Below are positions 1-5,096 of a stretch of 5,096 bases of DNA, in pieces. Location of the stretch: positions 1 to 5,096 of the forward strand of contig JBJXFI010000426.1 in NCBI GenBank assembly GCA_046154695.1. Direction: 5' to 3'. The notes below the pieces were generated by a model. It saw only the letters and a program-made list of their open reading frames with translations. It was not told where the DNA came from and ran no database searches. The stretch comes from DALYLB01 sp046154695. Lineage in GTDB: Bacteria; Acidobacteriota; Blastocatellia; RBC074. The translations under genes were made by a program, and so were the position numbers. The first letter of the stretch is position 1; each line of letters begins with the position of its first letter.

Positions 1-14
1 GGAAAAGCCATCAA

Positions 15-142
15 GCCCCGGCAGGGGCGGCAGACCGTTGCGCCCATCCTGCGCCCCTGCCGGGGCGCGTCTCGTGGCGGACAATTCCGGCGGTTCCGCT
101 TCGCTTCACCGCCGGCTACCCTCCGCCGCCCCTGTCGGGGCG
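15..142. repeat. GC-rich palindromic intergenic repeat cluster
   Basis: Three short GC boxes, each able to fold on itself, lie in this gene-free stretch. Bases 15-29 (GCCCCGGCAGGGGCG) are the exact reverse complement of 52-66. The box at 52-67 folds as CGCCCC-TGCC-GGGGCG, and the box at 127-142 folds as CGCCCC-TGTC-GGGGCG, each a 6-bp stem with a 4-nt loop. The second and third boxes start 75 bp apart and have similar left flanks (46-51 and 118-126), so they look like diverged copies of one unit. A fourth hairpin (87-115) sits between them. No T-run follows any stem, so a canonical intrinsic terminator is unlikely. The arrangement looks like a dispersed intergenic repeat of the REP kind, but copy number elsewhere in the genome cannot be seen here. 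Confidence 0.75.
87..115. repeat. 8-bp stem-loop within the GC-rich repeat cluster
   Basis: CCGGCGGT at 87-94 is the perfect reverse complement of ACCGCCGG at 108-115, enclosing a 13-nt loop that itself contains the doubled GCTTC motif. It lies between the second and third GC boxes and is probably part of the same repeated element. No T-tract follows on either strand. Confidence 0.7.
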
Positions 143-157
143 CATTGTGTCTCACTT

Positions 158-180
158 GTAATCACACCCGTAATCACACC
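158..180. repeat. Two tandem copies of an 11-bp sequence (possible operator)
   Basis: GTAATCACACC occurs at 158-168 and again at 170-180, separated by one base, so the period is 12 bp. Direct repeats with a spacing near one helical turn, just upstream of a candidate promoter, could be a regulator binding site. Here they would lie about 50 to 75 bp before the predicted transcription start. They could equally be remnants of slippage. I see the repeat directly; the regulatory role is inference. Confidence 0.5.
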
Positions 181-206
181 GATTGACTTCGATGATTGAC
201 TTCGAT
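181..206. repeat. Two perfect tandem copies of a 13-bp sequence
   Basis: GATTGACTTCGAT occurs at 181-193 and is repeated without a gap at 194-206. Each copy contains TTGACT, a near-consensus -35 hexamer. The duplication also makes two overlapping reading frames begin with the same four residues (MTSM) from TTG codons. Those starts are therefore products of the repeat rather than evidence of translation. Confidence 0.8.
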
Positions 207-224
207 GAATGGGGCGGGCATTAT
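196..224 (+). promoter_or_regulatory. Candidate sigma-70-type promoter for the methyltransferase gene
   Basis: TTGACT at 196-201 matches five of six bases of the -35 consensus. CATTAT at 219-224 matches four of six bases of the -10 consensus. The spacer is exactly 17 bp. Transcription would start near 231, giving a leader of about 20 nt before the ATG at 250. This is the only convincing hexamer pair I found upstream of the plus-strand genes. If real, it rules out the TTG at 196 as the start codon. The -10 match is moderate, and no experimental support is available. Confidence 0.5.
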
Positions 225-249
225 CCTCTGTCGGAGTTTGAGCGATGGT

Positions 250-963
250 ATGGAGGATATGGCACAAGAGAGTCTGGCATTAACGGCGACGCTGACCCAG
301 CTTGCCGAACTCGACCGGTACAATTACTGGATCTACGAACAGATCGCCAATGCGGTGGGGCGGCGCATTCTCGAGGTCGGCTCGGGGACCGGAAATATCA
401 CGCAGTTTTTGCGAGGCGGCGGGCGCCACGTGACCGCGACGGATGTCGTTCCGGGGTATCGCAATCATCTGGAGAAGTTGTTCGCGGACGAATCGAACGT
501 CCGCATCGGGTCCTTCGATCTGATGGCGCCGGCGCCGGCGGCCTATGGCGAAGCGTTCGATACGGTGGTCTGCCTGAACGTGCTTGAACATATCGAGAAC
601 GATCAATTCGCCCTTGAACAGATGCGCGATGTGCTCGAACCGGGCGGGAAGCTGGCGCTGCTCGTCCCCGCGCACCGGCTCCTGTTTGGAGAATTCGACC
701 GCGCCGTCGGCCACTACCGCCGGTATCAGCGTCGCGAGTTGACGGAGAAACTTTCGCGGGCGGGGTTCGTCGTCCGGGAGAGGAAGTTCTTCAGCATGCT
801 CGCCGCGCTGCCCTGGCTGATCAACGGCCGGCTGCTCAAGCGCGACTATCTGCCCTCCGGCCAGGCGAATCTCGCCAACAAACTCGTCCCGCTGCTCAAG
901 CTCGAAAGGCTGATCGGCCCGCCGTGCGGCCTGTCCCTGATCGCCATCGCCGAGAAACAATAA
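250..963 (+). CDS. Class I SAM-dependent methyltransferase
   Basis: A 237-residue Rossmann-fold methyltransferase, probably cytoplasmic, that would transfer a methyl group from S-adenosylmethionine to an unknown acceptor. Counting from the ATG at 250, the glycine-rich SAM loop LEVGSGTGN is at about 41-49. The acidic residue ending strand 2 is in ATD at about 63-65. The motif IV/post-I strand FDTVVCLNVLEHI is at 103-115, and the PGG turn is at 131-133. The C-terminal half (VPAH, GHYRRY, a GRLLKRDYLP segment and the ending GLSLIAIAEK) resembles Methyltransf_11/23-type enzymes often found near surface-glycan or glycosyltransferase genes, so a sugar or lipid-linked acceptor is possible but unproven. 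I chose ATG 250: the in-frame TTG at 196 lies inside a tandem repeat and the candidate promoter, and a GGAG at 233-236 precedes 250, although at a long 13-nt spacing. ATG 259 is the alternative; the GGAGG before it is only 2 nt away, which is too close. The gene ends 40 bp before proS and is probably cotranscribed with it. Confidence 0.88.
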   Translation: MEDMAQESLALTATLTQLAELDRYNYWIYEQIANAVGRRILEVGSGTGNITQFLRGGGRHVTATDVVPGYRNHLEKLFADESNVRIGSFDLMAPAPAAYGEAFDTVVCLNVLEHIENDQFALEQMRDVLEPGGKLALLVPAHRLLFGEFDRAVGHYRRYQRRELTEKLSRAGFVVRERKFFSMLAALPWLINGRLLKRDYLPSGQANLANKLVPLLKLERLIGPPCGLSLIAIAEKQ

Positions 964-1003
964 CCCATCCGTATCCCGGACACTCTTCTCATCAAGAACC
1001 CAT

Positions 1004-2791
<1,788 letters not shown>

Positions 2792-2807
2792 CGGCGCGCG
2801 TCCGATG

Positions 2808-2833
2808 CAATTCGCGCGGCGCTCCGCGAATTG
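2808..2833. terminator. Convergent stem-loop, possible bidirectional terminator
   Basis: CAATTCGCG at 2808-2816 is the perfect reverse complement of CGCGAATTG at 2825-2833, giving a 9-bp stem with an 8-nt loop. It lies in the 46-bp gap between the proS stop (16 bp to its left) and the stop of the minus-strand gene (4 bp to its right). One hairpin could therefore serve both genes. No T-run follows on either strand, so it is not a canonical intrinsic terminator. It may instead act as an mRNA 3'-end stabiliser or a U-less terminator. Confidence 0.55.
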
Positions 2834-2837
2834 TGCC

Positions 2838-4757
2838 TCACCTCCCCTCGCGCAGCATCAACGAAACCTCTTCCCGCATGCGTCCCGGGGCGAAGCTCCG
2901 CTGAATCCGGATCTCGCGGACAGGGGCGGCCGCGTCGAGAAGACTGGAGAGATTGCCCGAGAAGAATTCCCGCGAGGGGTCGCCAGGTCCGGCCTGATCG
3001 CCCTTGCGCTGTTTCCAGTAGGCCTTGACGCGTGGGGCGTCGAGTTTGGCGAAGATCCGGTCGAAGGCCTCGCCGCGCTGATCGAGACGGATCAGGGTCC
3101 GCTCGTGCGCGGGGGAGAGGGTTTCGCGGTTCCCCGCCTGATGGGTCATCAGCGAGGCGAGCAGCTCGGGGCTGTTCGAGAACAGAAGCAGTTGGCCGCG
3201 GAGCCCGTATCCGATGCCGCGTCCGAGAGCCGGGAAGGCAAGTTCCCGCCAGGCGACGCCGTTTTCGGCGCGGTCGCGCCAGGCGAGCCGGGCGGAGGTG
3301 TTGGCGAGCATCGTTCGATCGGCGGCCATGCGACCGATTGCGGCCTCGAGGGCGGGGCGGTCGAGCGCGGCGGGCTGCCGGAGAACGAGAATCGCCGCGC
3401 GGCCGAATTCGGCGAAGAGCGGGCCGTCGATCACGCGCGGCCGTGCGATCTTCGCGCCGCAGACGGGATGCGCCGGTTCGAGCGACGCGCGGATCATCGC
3501 GCGGGATTGCCTCTCCATCGCGCTTCGCATCGCGGCGCTCTCATCCGGTTGCCGCTCGCCCGCATCGTCCGGATCATCCACGAACTGATTGTAGCGGTGG
3601 CTGAGATAGGAATAGCGGCTCGAGCCGTAAAACTCCCCGTCCTCGGCGGAGACTTCGAAGTCGCCTCCGTCGTGGCGATTCCATCTCCAGCCGGGGGACT
3701 TTTTCCCGGGCTCCACCGCGTCATCGAATAGGGCGTCCTCGGCGAGCGCGGGCGCGGCTCCCGGGTCGCGCCCGAGCGCCCGAAGCTGAATGAAGGGGAT
3801 CTCGGCGGGAACGATGGCGTGGATCCGCTGCTCGACGTTCGGCGAGATCATCTCGAAGCGGGCTCCCTCGGCGGCCCGGCCGCCGGTCGTCAGAAATTCG
3901 CGGCGCTCGATCCATCGACCGGGCTGCATCTCCACATCGAAGATCCCCGCGCGAATCTGTTTCAACTCCTCCACGCGGCTCATCAGCCAATAATGCCGGA
4001 AATACCAGTCGTCATTGAGCCGCGCCTGATCGACCCAGACCGTGGCGAAATGGGGCGTGACGGCGCGGCTCAGCGTCTGAAAGGCGGGATCGTCGGTCAT
4101 TCGATCCTTCTTCGCCTGCCCGTTGAGATTGGCGATCGCGCGCAGCAGCAGTTTCTCGCCCGTGGCGAGGACGAATCGCCCCCTGACCCACGCGAAGCCG
4201 ATCTGCTGCTTCTGCCGGCCGCGATCGGCCTCGACGTCGTGCAGGTAATAGGTCGTGCCGTCCGGCAGCTCGGCCGGCGCGAAATCGTCCCGGGCCTGGA
4301 AGAAGCGGCAGGCCCGGTATCGCTCCTCGCTCATCGGCGCGATCAGCGCCAGATCGAGGCGGCCGATATCATAGATGGCGATCGCCGCGCGATTGTCCGC
4401 CAGCCCGCCGAGCACGCCAGAATCGATCTCGAACCCCGCCGCCTCGTTGAACTCGCTCCAACGCGAGACGAGCTTCAGCGCCAGGTGGCGCGTCCGCAAT
4501 TGCTGAAAACTTGCGCCCGCCTGATAGCGATCTCTCAATTCGGACGCCTCCCACGCCTTGAGCATCGCGGGCAGGTCGCTGAACTGCGCATAGACCAGGG
4601 CGCCGCGCGGCGCGTCCGCGGCCAGTTCGAACGGGTCCGCCGCGCGCCGCGCCGAGACGATGTCGATGAGAACGCCCGCCGCGACCAGCAGGGCGAGCAG
4701 GCCGATGGTGAGCAGCGAGCGGCGAATGAGTTGTTGACGATCGATCTCTGAAAGCAT
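2838..4757 (-). CDS. Uncharacterised membrane-anchored protein, 639 residues
   Basis: I do not recognise a characterised function. Residues 1-13 (with RR at 12-13) precede one hydrophobic segment at about 14-36 (SLLTIGLLALLVAAGVLIDI), followed by RR. This fits an uncleaved signal anchor with the long C-terminal part outside the cytoplasmic membrane. There is no lipobox, and I count only two cysteines. After the anchor, PRGALVYAQFSDLPAML begins a mixed alpha/beta region. A strand-rich motif near 188-205 (VRGRFVLATGEKLLLRAIANL) seems echoed near 517-537 (LRGQLLLFSNSPELLASLM), suggesting two related halves. An acidic, probably disordered stretch (FVDDPDDAGERQPDES) lies between them. The layout resembles DUF3352-type surface proteins, but that is a guess. 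The start at 4757 is favoured by GAGG six bases upstream. An in-frame ATG at 4790 would add 11 residues, but it has no ribosome binding site and lies inside a palindromic repeat. The gene lies downstream of a TPR-like gene on the same strand. Confidence 0.85.
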   Translation of the reverse strand: MLSEIDRQQLIRRSLLTIGLLALLVAAGVLIDIVSARRAADPFELAADAPRGALVYAQFSDLPAMLKAWEASELRDRYQAGASFQQLRTRHLALKLVSRWSEFNEAAGFEIDSGVLGGLADNRAAIAIYDIGRLDLALIAPMSEERYRACRFFQARDDFAPAELPDGTTYYLHDVEADRGRQKQQIGFAWVRGRFVLATGEKLLLRAIANLNGQAKKDRMTDDPAFQTLSRAVTPHFATVWVDQARLNDDWYFRHYWLMSRVEELKQIRAGIFDVEMQPGRWIERREFLTTGGRAAEGARFEMISPNVEQRIHAIVPAEIPFIQLRALGRDPGAAPALAEDALFDDAVEPGKKSPGWRWNRHDGGDFEVSAEDGEFYGSSRYSYLSHRYNQFVDDPDDAGERQPDESAAMRSAMERQSRAMIRASLEPAHPVCGAKIARPRVIDGPLFAEFGRAAILVLRQPAALDRPALEAAIGRMAADRTMLANTSARLAWRDRAENGVAWRELAFPALGRGIGYGLRGQLLLFSNSPELLASLMTHQAGNRETLSPAHERTLIRLDQRGEAFDRIFAKLDAPRVKAYWKQRKGDQAGPGDPSREFFSGNLSSLLDAAAPVREIRIQRSFAPGRMREEVSLMLREGR

Positions 4758-4763
4758 GTTGTT

Positions 4764-4767
4764 CCTC
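4764..4767 (-). promoter_or_regulatory. Ribosome binding site fixing the start of the 639-residue protein
   Basis: Read on the minus strand the sequence is CGAGGAACAACATG: GAGG, a 6-nt spacer, then the ATG at 4757-4755. This is close to ideal spacing. The alternative ATG at 4790 has nothing similar, so this site decides the start codon. Confidence 0.75.
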
Positions 4768-4773
4768 GGAAAA

Positions 4774-4920
4774 TGTTCGGAGCTCCGCATTCAGGCGGTC
4801 GAGCCCGATTTCAGAAGACCGCGTAAACGCGGAACTCCTAACGACGTCCCCGCTCGGTGTTCCGACTTCAGGCGGTGAGTTGAGAGTTTAAGGGACCGCG
4901 TAAACGCGGAACTCCGAACG
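4774..4920. repeat. REP-like array: four 26-nt palindromic units in alternating orientation
   Basis: Four 26-nt copies share a core of the form ACCGC-N6/7-CGGA(A/G)C followed by a CCGA(A/G)C-like tail. They are at 4774-4799 (minus), 4818-4843 (plus), 4851-4876 (minus) and 4895-4920 (plus). The plus copies differ at one base. The minus copies share 20 of 26 bases with each other and with the plus partner they face. The core of each plus copy folds as CCGCG-TAAA-CGCGG; the minus copies carry CTGAA in the loop and have shorter or imperfect stems. Each minus/plus pair is head to head with an 18-nt spacer, and the pairs are 7 nt apart, giving a 77-bp period. The organisation mirrors the BIMEs made from REP units in enterobacteria. 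The array fills most of the gap between two minus-strand genes and overlaps the end of the upstream one. Confidence 0.85.
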
Positions 4921-5096
4921 ACGCCGCAGTTCCTTTCGTTTTGCGAGGAGCGCGTCGAGGCGGTCGCGAGAGTCGCGCCGCACGGCGTGCCGCGCGCGCT
5001 CGAAATCGATGGCGCGATCGAGATCCCCGGTCTGCTCGGCGGCGAGGGAGAGCAGCGCGAGCAATTCGAGGCGCGACTGTAGCTGCCGCTCGCCCG
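4888..5096 (-). CDS. C-terminal end of a TPR-like protein (5' end outside the window)
   Basis: An open frame enters from the right edge (first full codon at 5094) and runs for 68 residues to a TAA at 4890-4888. It contains LELLALLSLAAEQTGDLDRAIDFERARHAV, given here in two parts: the helix LELLALLSLAAEQ, then TGDLDRAIDFERARHAV. That is the pattern of a tetratricopeptide helix pair, with small residues in helix A and a GDLDRAI turn. A basic helix follows (LLAKRKELRRR). The last residues, SEFRVYAVP, are encoded by the palindromic repeat copy at 4895-4920 and its flank, so the original C-terminus was probably shorter or different. TPR proteins usually act as protein-binding scaffolds, and the partner is unknown. 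It lies 130 bp upstream of the membrane-anchored protein on the same strand, perhaps in one operon. It could also belong to another helical-repeat family, since only one repeat is visible. Confidence 0.75.
   Translation of the reverse strand, partial: GERQLQSRLELLALLSLAAEQTGDLDRAIDFERARHAVRRDSRDRLDALLAKRKELRRRSEFRVYAVP

Noticed and set aside
196..249. TTG at 196 as the start of the methyltransferase
   Set aside because: It lies in the tandem duplication and overlaps the candidate -35 box, no ribosome binding site precedes it, and the added residues do not resemble the family's N-terminus.
183..587. 134-residue plus-strand frame starting at TTG 183
   Set aside because: It overlaps the methyltransferase in another frame, its start is part of the 13-bp tandem repeat, and its sequence is arginine-rich without a domain.
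964..1003. Separate promoter for proS in the 40-bp gap
   Set aside because: No pair of -35 and -10-like hexamers with acceptable spacing was found, so cotranscription with the methyltransferase gene is more likely.
2805..4751. Two plus-strand open frames of about 310 residues (2805-3731 and 3819-4751)
   Set aside because: Both are antisense to the 639-residue protein, which has a good ribosome binding site, a membrane anchor and a plausible globular sequence. The plus-strand frames have no start signals or domains, and the first begins inside the convergent stem-loop.
4774..4920. Rho-independent terminator for the TPR-like gene
   Set aside because: The hairpins are strong but no T-run follows any of them in the minus direction, and the next gene on that strand starts shortly after. 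A repeat array is the simpler reading, although it could affect read-through.
4774..4923. CRISPR array
   Set aside because: The repeats alternate in orientation, the spacers are 18 and 7 nt rather than uniform at about 30 nt, and no cas gene is in the window. A REP/BIME-type array explains it better.

Overview
The window is GC-rich bacterial chromosomal DNA with four protein genes. Nothing in it looks like phage, plasmid or defence DNA. The prolyl-tRNA synthetase is of the bacterial type, with an inserted editing domain. Together with the high GC and the families of GC-rich palindromic intergenic repeats, this fits a free-living Gram-negative-type bacterium of an Acidobacteriota- or Planctomycetota-like lineage. 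That placement is recollection and inference, and I cannot fix the phylum from this sequence.

Layout. Bases 1-249 hold no gene. They carry a cluster of GC-rich hairpins (15-142), two pairs of short tandem repeats (158-180 and 181-206) and a plausible sigma-70-type promoter (196-224). Two plus-strand genes follow: a class I SAM-dependent methyltransferase (250-963) and, 40 bp later, proS (1004-2791). A perfect 9-bp stem-loop (2808-2833) fills the 46-bp convergent gap and may stop transcription from both sides. On the minus strand are a 639-residue membrane-anchored protein of unknown function (4757 down to 2838) and, upstream of it, the C-terminal end of a TPR-like protein (beyond 5096 down to 4888).

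The two minus-strand genes point the same way, 130 bp apart, and may be cotranscribed. Most of the gap, and the last codons of the upstream gene, consist of four copies of a 26-nt REP-like palindromic unit in alternating orientation (4774-4920). They form two head-to-head pairs with exactly the same spacing, giving a 77-bp period. This array is the most interesting thing in the window. It supplies the C-terminus of the upstream gene and contains a spurious upstream ATG for the downstream gene.

The methyltransferase and proS have no obvious functional link beyond probable cotranscription. I found no evidence of a new multi-gene system; the novelty is in the repeats and in the uncharacterised minus-strand gene pair.
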